Assembly: GCA_900546365.1 (NCBI GenBank)
Contig: URCF01000001.1
Span: 1-64,000 of the forward strand
DNA length: 64,000 nt
Direction: 5' to 3'
DNA from: an uncultured Porphyromonadaceae bacterium
GTDB lineage: Bacteria; Bacteroidota; Bacteroidia; Bacteroidales; Muribaculaceae
Made by a program: the position numbers and the translations under genes. The notes beneath the pieces were generated by a model that searched no databases, was not told the origin of the DNA, and was given only the letters and a program-made list of their open reading frames with translations. Position 1 is the stretch's first letter. Each line of letters starts with the position of its first letter. Below are positions 25,488 through 32,820 of this stretch, piece by piece.

Positions 25488-28301
25488 ATGGCGAAAAAAT
25501 CAAAGACCAATTCCGATATAATAGTTAAAGGTGCGCGTGTCAACAATCTCAAGAATATCGATGTTGAGATTCCGCGCAACAAACTCATTGTTGTCACCGG
25601 GCTCTCGGGGTCGGGCAAATCCTCTTTGGCTTTCGACACTCTATATGCCGAAGGGCAGCGCAGATATGTGGAGAGCCTGAGCGCCTATGCCCGTCAGTTC
25701 ATGGGTAAGATGGCTAAGCCTGAGTGCGATATGATCAAAGGGTTGCCCCCCGCCATCGCCATCGAGCAGAAGGTGAACACCCGCAACCCCCGCTCCACAG
25801 TGGGCACCGCTACGGAGATTTACGACTATATGCGGCTGCTTTTTGGGCGCATCGGACATACTTTCTCGCCGGAAAGCGGGGTGGAGGTGAAGAAACATTC
25901 TGCCGACAGCGTGGTGGATGCTGCCAAAGGTTATCCTGAAGGCACCCGCGTGGCGGTGGCAGCCAGAATTTTCATGCCCGAAAAACGCCGCTTTGCCACT
26001 CAGCTCGATGTGTATCTCAAAGCCGGATTCACACGCCTCGTCACTCCCGCAGGTGAGTTTGTGCAGATTGCCGACTTGCTGTCCGATGAGGCTAACTTGC
26101 CGGAATCGGCCGATGGTTATCTCCTGTTGGTTGACCGCCTCGCCGTGGCATATCAGGGCGATGAGCTGAGCCGGTTGGCCGACTCGTTGGAGACGGCTTT
26201 TTTCGAAGGCCACGGGGCGGCTTCGCTGCTTGTGTGGAGCGGGAACGAGGTGGTTGTCCATGAGTTTTCCAACAGGTTTGAGGCCGATGGCATCACTTTT
26301 GTGGAGCCCACCGAGCAGATGTTTAACTTCAACAACCCCTACGGGGCGTGCCCAAGATGCGAGGGACTTGGCCGCGTGCATGGCATTGACGAGCGGCTCG
26401 TGGTGCCCGATCCGCAGCGGTCGGTGTTTGACGGTGCAGTGATGTGCTGGCGCGGCGAAAAGATGGGACTTTGGCGCGAGGAACTGATAGCCAAGGCTTC
26501 CTCTCTCGATTTTCCTATTCATCGCCCCTACGCCGAGCTGACGCAGGAGGAAAAAGATATTTTGTGGCACGGCAAAGGGTCGTGGCAGGGTATTGACGGA
26601 TTTTTCCGGATGGTGGAAAGCCAGCAGCACAAGGTGCAGTATCGCGTGATGCTGGCCCGCTACCGTGGCCGCACGGTGTGCCCTGTATGTCATGGCACCC
26701 GGCTTCGTCACGATGCGCTGTGGGTGAAAGTGGGCGGTAAGAATATCGCCGAGCTCGCCGATATGCCTATCAGCGAGTTGGCGCCATGGTTTGACTCTCT
26801 TGAGCTCAATCCCACCGATGCCGCCATTGCCGGGCGCCTGCTTGTGGAGATTCGCAACCGCGTGGGTTTTCTCAAGGATGTGGGGCTGGGGTATCTTACT
26901 CTCAGCCGTTTGAGCAACAGCTTGTCGGGTGGCGAAAGCCAGCGCATCAATCTTGCCACATCGCTCGGCAGCTCGCTCGTGGGGTCGCTCTATATTCTTG
27001 ATGAGCCGAGCATAGGGCTTCATTCCCGCGACACTGACAGGCTCGTGTCGGTGCTCCGCAGGCTTCAGCAGCTCGGCAACACTGTGGTGGTGGTGGAGCA
27101 TGATGAGGATATAATGCGCTCTGCCGACTGGATTATCGATGTTGGCCCCGATGCGGGAAGTCACGGCGGCGAGATTGTGTTTCAAGGCTCCATCGCCGAC
27201 CTTGAAGGTGATCAACACAGCTATACTGCAGGCTATCTCACCCATAAGCTTCAGATTCCTGTGCCCACCTCGCGCAGAAAATGGCGCGATTATATAGAGG
27301 TGCAGGGAGCGAGGGAGCACAATCTCAAGAATATCGATGTGAAATTTCCGCTCAATGTGCTGACGGTGGTCACCGGTGTGAGCGGCTCGGGCAAATCCAC
27401 CCTGGTGAGAGATGTGCTTTACAGAGCGTTGATGCGCCATTTCGACAATCCTTGCGACGCCCCCGGACTGCACAAGGCGATAACCGGTGATCTGCACCGT
27501 TTGTCGGGCGTGGAGTTTGTGGACCAGAACCCTATCGGAAAATCCTCGCGCAGCAATCCGGCCACCTATGTCAAGGCATATGATGAGATCCGCAAACTGT
27601 TTGCCGACCAGCAGGGTGCCAAGCAGATGGGGTTCGGCCCCGGATATTTCTCGTTCAACACAGAGGGCGGACGCTGCGAGGCATGCAAGGGTGAGGGCAC
27701 AATCACCATTGAGATGCAGTTCATGGCCGACATCACTATTGAGTGTGAGGAGTGCCACGGTCAGCGGTTCAAGCGCGATGTGCTTGAAATCACTTACCGC
27801 GGCAAAAATATCAGCGATGTGCTCAACATGACCGTCAACGAAGCAATACAATTTTTCTCCGAAGCCGACGGCGCAGCGGAGCGGCGCATCGTGAACCGCC
27901 TCCGCCCGCTTCAGCAGGTGGGACTCGGATATGTCAAGCTCGGACAGAGCTCCTCAACATTGTCAGGAGGCGAAAACCAGCGCGTGAAGTTGGCCTACTA
28001 CCTGTCGATGGAACACTCCCAACCCACCATGTTTATATTCGACGAGCCCACCACCGGACTCCATTTCCACGACATCAATGTGCTGATGGAGGCCTTCAAC
28101 CGTCTTGTGGCACAGGGACACACCCTGATTATAATCGAGCATAATCTTGATGTGATAAAGTGTGCCGACCATCTGATCGACATAGGCCCCGAGGGTGGCG
28201 AAGCCGGCGGGCAGCTTGTGGCGCAAGGCACACCCGAGGAGGTGGCCCGATCCGCTGCCAGCCACACTGCCGAATATCTACGCCCGAAGCTCGGCATGTA
28301 A
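25488..28301 (+). CDS. uvrA: Excinuclease ABC subunit A
   Basis: UvrA is the damage-recognising ABC ATPase of nucleotide excision repair. The 937-residue product has two ABC modules. The first has Walker A GLSGSGKS (38-45) and the QRRYVESLSAYARQFMG insertion. The second has GVSGSGKST in the C-terminal half. Zinc-finger cysteine pairs appear as CPRC and CPVC in the first half and CEAC/CEEC in the second. Two ABC signature motifs (LSGGESQR, LSGGENQR) are intact. Length and domains fit the UvrA1 class. Confidence 0.98.
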   Translation: MAKKSKTNSDIIVKGARVNNLKNIDVEIPRNKLIVVTGLSGSGKSSLAFDTLYAEGQRRYVESLSAYARQFMGKMAKPECDMIKGLPPAIAIEQKVNTRNPRSTVGTATEIYDYMRLLFGRIGHTFSPESGVEVKKHSADSVVDAAKGYPEGTRVAVAARIFMPEKRRFATQLDVYLKAGFTRLVTPAGEFVQIADLLSDEANLPESADGYLLLVDRLAVAYQGDELSRLADSLETAFFEGHGAASLLVWSGNEVVVHEFSNRFEADGITFVEPTEQMFNFNNPYGACPRCEGLGRVHGIDERLVVPDPQRSVFDGAVMCWRGEKMGLWREELIAKASSLDFPIHRPYAELTQEEKDILWHGKGSWQGIDGFFRMVESQQHKVQYRVMLARYRGRTVCPVCHGTRLRHDALWVKVGGKNIAELADMPISELAPWFDSLELNPTDAAIAGRLLVEIRNRVGFLKDVGLGYLTLSRLSNSLSGGESQRINLATSLGSSLVGSLYILDEPSIGLHSRDTDRLVSVLRRLQQLGNTVVVVEHDEDIMRSADWIIDVGPDAGSHGGEIVFQGSIADLEGDQHSYTAGYLTHKLQIPVPTSRRKWRDYIEVQGAREHNLKNIDVKFPLNVLTVVTGVSGSGKSTLVRDVLYRALMRHFDNPCDAPGLHKAITGDLHRLSGVEFVDQNPIGKSSRSNPATYVKAYDEIRKLFADQQGAKQMGFGPGYFSFNTEGGRCEACKGEGTITIEMQFMADITIECEECHGQRFKRDVLEITYRGKNISDVLNMTVNEAIQFFSEADGAAERRIVNRLRPLQQVGLGYVKLGQSSSTLSGGENQRVKLAYYLSMEHSQPTMFIFDEPTTGLHFHDINVLMEAFNRLVAQGHTLIIIEHNLDVIKCADHLIDIGPEGGEAGGQLVAQGTPEEVARSAASHTAEYLRPKLGM

Positions 28302-28312
28302 AGATTTTTTCT

Positions 28313-28320
28313 TAACTTTG
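28313..28320 (+). promoter_or_regulatory. Bacteroidetes -7 element before guaA
   Basis: TAACTTTG is an exact TAnnTTTG match 32 bp before the guaA start codon. Confidence 0.6.
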
Positions 28321-28352
28321 CACCCATAACCCAGTTTTCCCAACACATCGTT

Positions 28353-29876
28353 ATGCAAGAAAAAATTATAATTCTTGATTTCGGTTCGCAAACCACCCAG
28401 CTTATCGGCCGGCGCGTGCGCGAGCTGAATATGTATTGCGAGATTCTGCCTTACAACAAAATGCCGCTTGACGACCCGTCGGTGATTGGTGTGATATTGA
28501 GCGGCTCACCATTCTCGGTGTATGACCAAAAGGCATTCTCCATCAACCTCGACACCATCCGTGGCCGCTATCCGATATTGGGCATCTGCTATGGTGCACA
28601 GTTCATGGCCTATACCAACGGCGGCTCAGTGGAGCCGGCCGACACCCGCGAATATGGCCGCGCACGTTTGCAGTGGATTGACGAAACCAACCCGCTGATG
28701 AACGGCATCGCTCCCGGTTCGCAGGTGTGGATGAGCCATGGCGACACCATCACGGCTTTGCCCGAAGCGTTCAAAATCATCGCATCAACCGAAAAAGTGC
28801 CTGTGGCTGCATATCAAGCCGATGGCGAAAAGCTGTGGGGCGTGCAGTTCCACCCCGAAGTGTTCCACTCCGAGTGTGGCATGCAGTTGTTGCGCAACTT
28901 TGTGGTGGATATTTGCGGCGGCAAGCAGGATTGGAGTGCAGCATCGTTCATCCAGTCCACCGTGGAGCAGCTTCGCGAGCAGCTTGGCGATGACAAAGTG
29001 GTGCTCGGCCTGAGCGGCGGCGTGGATAGCTCCGTGGCGGCTGTGCTTCTCAACAAAGCCATCGGCAAAAATCTCACATGCATATTTGTGGATCACGGAA
29101 TGCTTCGTAAAAACGAGTTCCAGGATGTGCTCCGCGACTATGAATGCCTTGGCCTCAATGTGATAGGCGTGGATGCTTCCGCCAAATTCTTCAGCGAGCT
29201 CGCCGGTGTCACCGACCCGGAAAAGAAACGAAAGATCATCGGCAAAGGGTTCATCGAAGTGTTTGACGAGGAAGCCCACAAGCTTAAAGATGTGAAATGG
29301 CTCGGGCAGGGCACCATCTACCCCGACTGCATTGAATCACTCTCCATTACCGGAACCACCATCAAGAGCCACCACAATGTGGGAGGTCTCCCTGAAAAGA
29401 TGAACCTCAAGCTCTGTGAGCCACTCCGCCTGCTGTTCAAGGACGAAGTGCGTGCCGTTGGCCGCGAGCTCGGTATGCCCGAACATCTCATATCCCGCCA
29501 TCCGTTCCCCGGTCCCGGTTTGGCCGTGCGTATCCTTGGCGACATCACCCCTGAAAAAGTGCGCATCCTTCAGGAAGCCGACCATATCTTCATCCAGGGC
29601 CTCCGTGACCACAATCTGTACAATCAGGTGTGGCAGGCCGGAGTGATTCTGCTCCCCGTGCAGAGCGTGGGAGTGATGGGCGATGAGCGCACCTATGAGC
29701 GCGCCGTGGCATTGCGTGCCGTAACCTCCACCGATGCAATGACCGCCGACTGGGCTCATCTCCCATACGAATTTCTTGCCGAAGTGTCCAACAAAATCAT
29801 CAACTCTGTGCGAGGGGTCAACCGCGTGACCTACGACATCTCCTCCAAGCCGCCAGCCACCATCGAGTGGGAATAA
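28353..29876 (+). CDS. guaA: GMP synthase (glutamine-hydrolysing)
   Basis: GuaA aminates XMP to GMP. The 507-residue product has a class I glutamine amidotransferase domain with nucleophile Cys79 (GICYGAQ), His167 and Glu169 (FHPEVF). An ATP pyrophosphatase domain with SGGVDSS (221-227) and the C-terminal dimerisation domain ending in TIEWE follow. The last 15 bases of the gene, stop codon included, recur exactly at 31649-31663. This makes the 3' end the probable attachment site of the downstream island; the guaA 3' end is a known integration hotspot in many bacteria. Confidence 0.98.
   Translation: MQEKIIILDFGSQTTQLIGRRVRELNMYCEILPYNKMPLDDPSVIGVILSGSPFSVYDQKAFSINLDTIRGRYPILGICYGAQFMAYTNGGSVEPADTREYGRARLQWIDETNPLMNGIAPGSQVWMSHGDTITALPEAFKIIASTEKVPVAAYQADGEKLWGVQFHPEVFHSECGMQLLRNFVVDICGGKQDWSAASFIQSTVEQLREQLGDDKVVLGLSGGVDSSVAAVLLNKAIGKNLTCIFVDHGMLRKNEFQDVLRDYECLGLNVIGVDASAKFFSELAGVTDPEKKRKIIGKGFIEVFDEEAHKLKDVKWLGQGTIYPDCIESLSITGTTIKSHHNVGGLPEKMNLKLCEPLRLLFKDEVRAVGRELGMPEHLISRHPFPGPGLAVRILGDITPEKVRILQEADHIFIQGLRDHNLYNQVWQAGVILLPVQSVGVMGDERTYERAVALRAVTSTDAMTADWAHLPYEFLAEVSNKIINSVRGVNRVTYDISSKPPATIEWE
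29862..29876 (+). repeat. Attachment-site-like direct repeat, copy 1 (guaA 3' end)
   Basis: ATCGAGTGGGAATAA covers the last four sense codons and the stop codon of guaA. An exact 15-base copy lies at 31649-31663 in the same orientation. The bases flanking the two copies differ, so the match is limited to the core. Confidence 0.7.
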
Positions 29877-29903
29877 CCAAGGCGCATTCTCAATCAATAT
29901 ATT

Positions 29904-29934
29904 AGTCACTCTTGCTTGCAGGGGTGACTTTTTT
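29904..29934 (+). terminator. Terminator of guaA
   Basis: An eight-base-pair stem (AGTCACTC with GGGTGACT, one G-T pair) with a loop of about ten bases is followed by TTTTTT. It lies 28 bp after the guaA stop codon. Confidence 0.8.
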
Positions 29935-30034
29935 ATTGCGTTCTTAAAAATCGGGCAAATTAATCAACCATGCGAATTTAAAACTCTGTATCTGACCATA
30001 AAACACGTTTGTCACTAAAATATCATTCAAGTCC

Positions 30035-30066
30035 TTGGTTGTTTTACAAAAATTTTCTTATTTTTG
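30035..30066 (+). promoter_or_regulatory. Bacteroidetes promoter of the structured RNA/OMP cassette
   Basis: TTGG (30035-30038) is followed after 20 bases by TATTTTTG (30059-30066), an exact -7 element. The predicted transcription start near 30072 falls at the first hairpin of the candidate RNA, about 305 bp before the OMP start codon. Confidence 0.6.
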
Positions 30067-30071
30067 CGGTG

Positions 30072-30294
30072 CTTAACGCACTATTGCGCTAAGTCCTACA
30101 TATTGAAAGCGTTTCGCACTTTCTTACAGTGAATCTGGACAATTCGTTGGCAATAGAAAGCATGGACGCTCTTCTTAGGTGTGGCCTTATGTATCACTAC
30201 ATATCGACTGCCTAAGTGTGAGCATATATGACTATGTTGCCAAGGCAGTCCAGAGCCTACTGTAATAGTCGAACAAGGCTCACACTTTCTTTTT
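30072..30294 (+). ncRNA. Candidate structured RNA of about 220 nt ending in a rod-like hairpin
   Basis: A promoter at 30035-30066 and a T-rich stretch at 30286-30294 delimit a non-coding stretch full of inverted repeats. CTTAACGCA (30072-30080) pairs with 30085-30093 with one mismatch. GAAAG (30105-30109) pairs with 30119-30123. CTTAGG (30174-30179) pairs with 30211-30216 around an inner TATGT/ACATA stem. AAGTGTGAGC (30214-30223) pairs perfectly with 30278-30287 and continues inward with GACTAT/ATAGTC and AGGC/GCCT as a long interrupted rod, then CTTTTTG. It may be a free small RNA, or a leader with a terminator controlling the OMP gene 84 bp further on. It shows no tRNA, tmRNA or RNase P signatures, and I do not recognise the family. 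Confidence 0.5.
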
Positions 30295-30377
30295 GTAGTG
30301 TTATTATAGTGTATAAAAAATCAATCAATACGCGATTCCTGAGCCTTGTCTCGCAACAAACTAATAATTATCATATT

Positions 30378-30992
30378 ATGAAAAAATTATTGTTTTGCTT
30401 GTGTGCAATGGCAATGTCTCTGGCAACCTTTGCTCAAAAGGGAGAATCAAGAGTGGGGCTAAACCTCAACGTTTCGCCCTGCATGGAGAGCGGTGCTTCG
30501 CTTACAAACTTCGGTTTGGCGGCTAAGTACCAGTACGGATTAACCGACCATTTCCGCTTAGAGGGCGTAATTGGCTACGACTTCAAGGCTAAAGGCGTTG
30601 GCGTGTTTGAGGTAGGCGCAAATGTTCACTATCTCTTCAAAATCGGCGAGAAGATGAAGATCTATCCCATTGCTGGAATTGGCTATGCCAATGTCAGCGG
30701 AATTGTGTCCTTTGATGAGGCTGAATATAACGCAGCAAAGGACAACTACAACGCAGCAAAGGACAACTACAACAAATTCTATGGTCAGGCTACAGGCTCA
30801 TACGATGATGAAGACGATGAGATTGATGGCAAAAGCCTAAGCAAAAGCCAAAGCAAATTCTACTACAACCTTGGCGCAGGTTTTGAGTATGATTTCACCA
30901 ATCGTCTAAGTGCATCTGTTGAGCTGAAATGGCAAGGAATGAAGTGGTTTAACCGCCTGCCTATCTCTATCGGTGTATCATACAAATTCTAA
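30378..30992 (+). CDS. Outer-membrane beta-barrel protein (small porin-like)
   Basis: The 204-residue product has a signal peptide ending in ATFAQ. Alternating amphipathic strands follow, of the OmpX/OmpW-like outer-membrane beta-barrel type (YQYGLTDHFRLEGVIGYDFKAKG and similar), and the chain ends in YKF as barrels usually do. Residues 117-133 contain a seven-residue tandem duplication (YNAAKDN twice), followed by an acidic extracellular-type loop. The function is unknown. The ATG at 30378 is chosen because it opens the signal peptide. It precedes the lipoprotein gene by 12 bp in the same direction, so the two are probably cotranscribed from the promoter in front of the candidate RNA. Confidence 0.8.
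   Translation: MKKLLFCLCAMAMSLATFAQKGESRVGLNLNVSPCMESGASLTNFGLAAKYQYGLTDHFRLEGVIGYDFKAKGVGVFEVGANVHYLFKIGEKMKIYPIAGIGYANVSGIVSFDEAEYNAAKDNYNAAKDNYNKFYGQATGSYDDEDDEIDGKSLSKSQSKFYYNLGAGFEYDFTNRLSASVELKWQGMKWFNRLPISIGVSYKF
30726..30767 (+). repeat. In-frame 21-bp tandem duplication in the barrel gene
   Basis: Two 21-bp units (30726-30746 and 30747-30767) differ at one base and encode YNAAKDN twice. The duplication lies in a predicted extracellular loop and preserves the frame. Confidence 0.85.
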
Positions 30993-31004
30993 AGAAGCCA
31001 TATT

Positions 31005-31514
31005 ATGAAAAAGTATATACAAACCTTGGCTACAATGCTGTTTGTAGCCGCTATCTCACTCGGCTTCACATCATGTAGCAACGACGATGACGAACCGGGC
31101 GGTGACTTTTCCAATGAAAGTCTGACTGTCAATGGTCAGAAATGGGATGCCGGCTCCACCGTTCCTAACTACGATGAATCAGGCTTTTATTATATTGGTG
31201 TCTCAGAAAGTGGTGTCATGCACACCATTGCATGTTACGAAGACCTTACGGTGTATGAAGTAGGCGACGAAGTAACTCCCAATTATCTACTGCTTGGCAC
31301 CGAAAACGCCGAATATTCTTATATGGACGGAGAGGTAACTATTGTTAATAAATCAGGAGAAAATGTCACATTGAAGTTTGACAACTACACTGTAGCCTAT
31401 ACTGGACTATATATTTCTGCTCTTGGAGATGGCCGCGGCCCTGATATTGCCAATGCCAATACTCTTGCAATAAATGGCACTGTGACATTTATATATCACA
31501 CATTGCCTGACTGA
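31005..31514 (+). CDS. Lipoprotein with surface-export-type signal
   Basis: The 169-residue product has a lipoprotein signal peptide ending in FTSC (Cys24). SNDDDE follows directly, resembling the acidic lipoprotein export signal that sends Bacteroidetes lipoproteins to the cell surface. The mature part is rich in beta-strands and acidic and has no catalytic motif I recognise. It lies 12 bp after the beta-barrel gene, so the pair may form an outer-membrane complex or a surface module. A terminator follows. Confidence 0.75.
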   Translation: MKKYIQTLATMLFVAAISLGFTSCSNDDDEPGGDFSNESLTVNGQKWDAGSTVPNYDESGFYYIGVSESGVMHTIACYEDLTVYEVGDEVTPNYLLLGTENAEYSYMDGEVTIVNKSGENVTLKFDNYTVAYTGLYISALGDGRGPDIANANTLAINGTVTFIYHTLPD

Positions 31515-31532
31515 TATTCATTATACGACCGA

Positions 31533-31570
31533 ATCAGACACTTACCACGCTGTAGGTGTCTGATTTTTTG
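31533..31570 (+). terminator. Terminator of the barrel-lipoprotein pair
   Basis: ATCAGACAC (31533-31541) and GTGTCTGAT (31556-31564) form a perfect nine-base-pair stem followed by TTTTTTG. Confidence 0.85.
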
Positions 31571-31648
31571 TCTCCAGTAAATGTCACCAGACTTCCAAGC
31601 CAATGACGCAACTGCTTAAACCTTAATCTCATACATATAATGTCATTA

Positions 31649-31663
31649 ATCGAGTGGGAATAA
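31649..31663 (+). repeat. Attachment-site-like direct repeat, copy 2
   Basis: ATCGAGTGGGAATAA is an exact copy of the guaA 3' end (29862-29876), 1.8 kb away in non-coding DNA. It would be the distal attachment site of the island behind guaA. Confidence 0.7.
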
Positions 31664-31776
31664 ATCTGTGCCATTGATAGTTAGCGAAAATTCAGATTAA
31701 TCTATTTCATTTCAGTAGGTTAAATGATTTTGAGCTGACAGTCAAGAATGTAAAATTTCAACCAGAAATCAAAAAA

Positions 31777-31795
31777 TGTACCCTAAAAATGTACC
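31777..31795 (+). repeat. TGTACC direct repeat, copy 1, upstream of mntA
   Basis: TGTACCCTAAAAATGTACC recurs with one mismatch at 32563-32581, so the pair brackets the mntA-hepT cassette. This copy is also part of an 11-bp perfect inverted repeat, TGTACCCTAAA at 31777-31787 with TTTAGGGTACA at 31800-31810. The second arm ends directly before the -33 element. It could be an operator bound by the antitoxin or toxin complex, or a cassette boundary. Confidence 0.7.
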
Positions 31796-31811
31796 AAACT
31801 TTAGGGTACAA

Positions 31812-31842
31812 TTTGTCGTTTAATATAAAAGATTTAACTTTG
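31812..31842 (+). promoter_or_regulatory. Bacteroidetes promoter of mntA-hepT
   Basis: TTTG (31812-31815) and TAACTTTG (31835-31842), 19 bases apart, are both exact consensus matches. The inverted repeat at 31777-31810 ends two bases before the -33 element, a good place for an operator. Confidence 0.8.
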
Positions 31843-31863
31843 TAATTGAATAAGTAAATCACG

Positions 31864-32166
31864 ATGCAACTTATAAATGACAACATACAAAAGTTGTTTG
31901 CCTTATGCAGAAAACATAAGGTTGGCAAATTGTATGCTTTTGGTTCTATCCTGACACCTCGTTTTAACAAGGACAGTGATGTAGATATTCTTGTAAACTT
32001 CAATTCGGAGATAGACCACAATAACTATGCTGACAATTTTATTGATTTATACAATGCGTTAAAATCGTTGTTTGGCAGAAATGTTGACTTAGTTGATGAA
32101 ACTACTGTAAAAAATCCATACTTCAAGGAAGAACTTGAAGAGACCAAATATTTGATTTATGGATAG
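31864..32166 (+). CDS. mntA: MntA-type nucleotidyltransferase antitoxin
   Basis: The 100-residue minimal nucleotidyltransferase has the family motif GS-x10-DxD: G27 S28, D39, D41. In type VII toxin-antitoxin systems MntA inactivates the HepT ribonuclease by AMPylating a tyrosine. The gene overlaps hepT by eight bases, which indicates translational coupling. It has its own canonical promoter and an adjacent inverted repeat. The assignment rests on the domain plus the neighbouring hepT. Confidence 0.88.
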   Translation: MQLINDNIQKLFALCRKHKVGKLYAFGSILTPRFNKDSDVDILVNFNSEIDHNNYADNFIDLYNALKSLFGRNVDLVDETTVKNPYFKEELEETKYLIYG

Positions 32167-32500
32167 GAAACTGCAAAAATATCTCACTGACATACTTTCT
32201 TCAATTTTGGAGATAGAATCATTCATGGTTGACCGCCCCAAAGAGTATGCTACCTTCTGCAATGACACACTTTTTCGCAGAGGAGTTGAACGGAATATTG
32301 AAATTATGGGTGAGGCGATGAATCAAGTTTTGAAACTCAATCCAAATATTTCTATAACGGCTGCAAGGAAAGTGGTTGATACCCGTAATTTTGTTATTCA
32401 CGCCTATGACTCTTTGAAACCAGACATTTTGTGGGGTATTGTCGTTAATCACATGCCATTACTAAAAAGCGAAGTTGAGGGTCTATTAAAAATTGATTAA
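32159..32500 (+). CDS. hepT: HepT-type HEPN ribonuclease toxin (DUF86)
   Basis: The 113-residue helical HEPN protein carries the catalytic motif R-x4-H-x-Y as R76, H81 and Y83 (RNFVIHAY), all intact. HepT toxins cleave RNA and are neutralised by the adjacent MntA, which modifies the motif tyrosine. Its start codon lies inside the end of mntA. It is followed by 320 bp of non-coding DNA containing the second TGTACC repeat. Confidence 0.9.
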   Translation: MDRKLQKYLTDILSSILEIESFMVDRPKEYATFCNDTLFRRGVERNIEIMGEAMNQVLKLNPNISITAARKVVDTRNFVIHAYDSLKPDILWGIVVNHMPLLKSEVEGLLKID

Positions 32501-32562
32501 TCTGAAGCCGTTGAAAATTATCCTAAATTCCAAAGTATTAGCCTCAACCAGTTTTAGAAGAT

Positions 32563-32581
32563 TGTACCCTAAAATTGTACC
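32563..32581 (+). repeat. TGTACC direct repeat, copy 2, downstream of hepT
   Basis: TGTACCCTAAAATTGTACC matches 18 of 19 bases of the copy at 31777-31795 in the same orientation. The mntA-hepT pair and its promoter lie between the copies. Confidence 0.7.
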
Positions 32582-32680
32582 CCATTAATAGTGGATATGA
32601 TTCATATATTTGATTATCAATATTTTATGCTAGTGGATGGGAGTGATTCCTAAGATAATTAAGCTTATTTAGCTACATAA

Positions 32681-32727
32681 CAAACAGCCGTTTATGTTCT
32701 TAGTAAAGAAACGTAAACGGCTGTTTG
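32681..32727. terminator. Probable bidirectional terminator between hepT and the antiporter
   Basis: Perfect 14-bp arms (32681-32694 and 32714-32727, core AACAGCCGTTTA) enclose a 19-base loop between two convergent genes. The T tracts are weak on both sides, so terminator activity is likely but not certain. Confidence 0.6.
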
Positions 32728-32820
32728 CAGTTTCCTTTCTCAACAATGGTGTCTAATTATTGCTGTTTGGCGTACAGGAGTGATTGGATCTCCAAACGGA
32801 TTCAGTGGAGTACCGGGAAA

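Larger units (their letters stand above)
29877..31648. mobile_element. Candidate remnant island downstream of guaA, integrase absent
   Basis: The segment lies between two exact 15-bp copies of the guaA 3' end. It holds a candidate structured RNA, a beta-barrel protein and a lipoprotein, and is more AT-rich than guaA. The arrangement is what remains when an element integrates by site-specific recombination into guaA and regenerates its end. No integrase, relaxase or transposase is present, so the element would be a decayed or non-autonomous remnant. The island status is inference from the repeats and position. Confidence 0.5.
31515..31863. other. Intergenic region between lipoprotein and mntA
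   Basis: These 349 bp contain the lipoprotein terminator (31533-31570), the second copy of the guaA-end repeat (31649-31663), the TGTACC repeats (31777-31810) and the mntA promoter (31812-31842). I see no gene. Confidence 0.6.
32501..32820. other. Intergenic region between hepT and the antiporter gene
   Basis: These 320 bp between convergent genes hold the second TGTACC repeat (32563-32581) and a strong inverted repeat (32681-32727). I see no gene in it. Confidence 0.6.

Noticed and set aside
25641..27851. Long open frame (over 700 codons) antisense to uvrA
   Set aside because: It is exactly opposite a gene with all UvrA motifs, has no recognisable domain or start signal, and its composition (His/Ala/Gly-rich) is typical of a shadow frame in GC-rich coding DNA.
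30072..30294. Reading the structured RNA as tmRNA, RNase P RNA, SRP RNA or a tRNA cluster
   Set aside because: No CCA-type acceptor stem, tag reading frame, RNase P core or SRP tetraloop signature is visible. A 6S-like rod was considered, but the necessary central bubble and conserved bases cannot be shown by eye.
30228..30377. Upstream extension of the barrel-protein reading frame
   Set aside because: It runs through the structured RNA and its terminator. The ATG at 30378 gives a proper signal peptide.
32681..32727. Insertion-sequence terminal repeats around the 14-bp inverted repeat
   Set aside because: The arms are only 19 bases apart and flank no transposase. A terminator between convergent genes explains them.
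29877..32820. CRISPR array or integron-type cassette array behind guaA
   Set aside because: There are only paired repeats, no regular spacers and no attC-type recombination sites or integrase gene.
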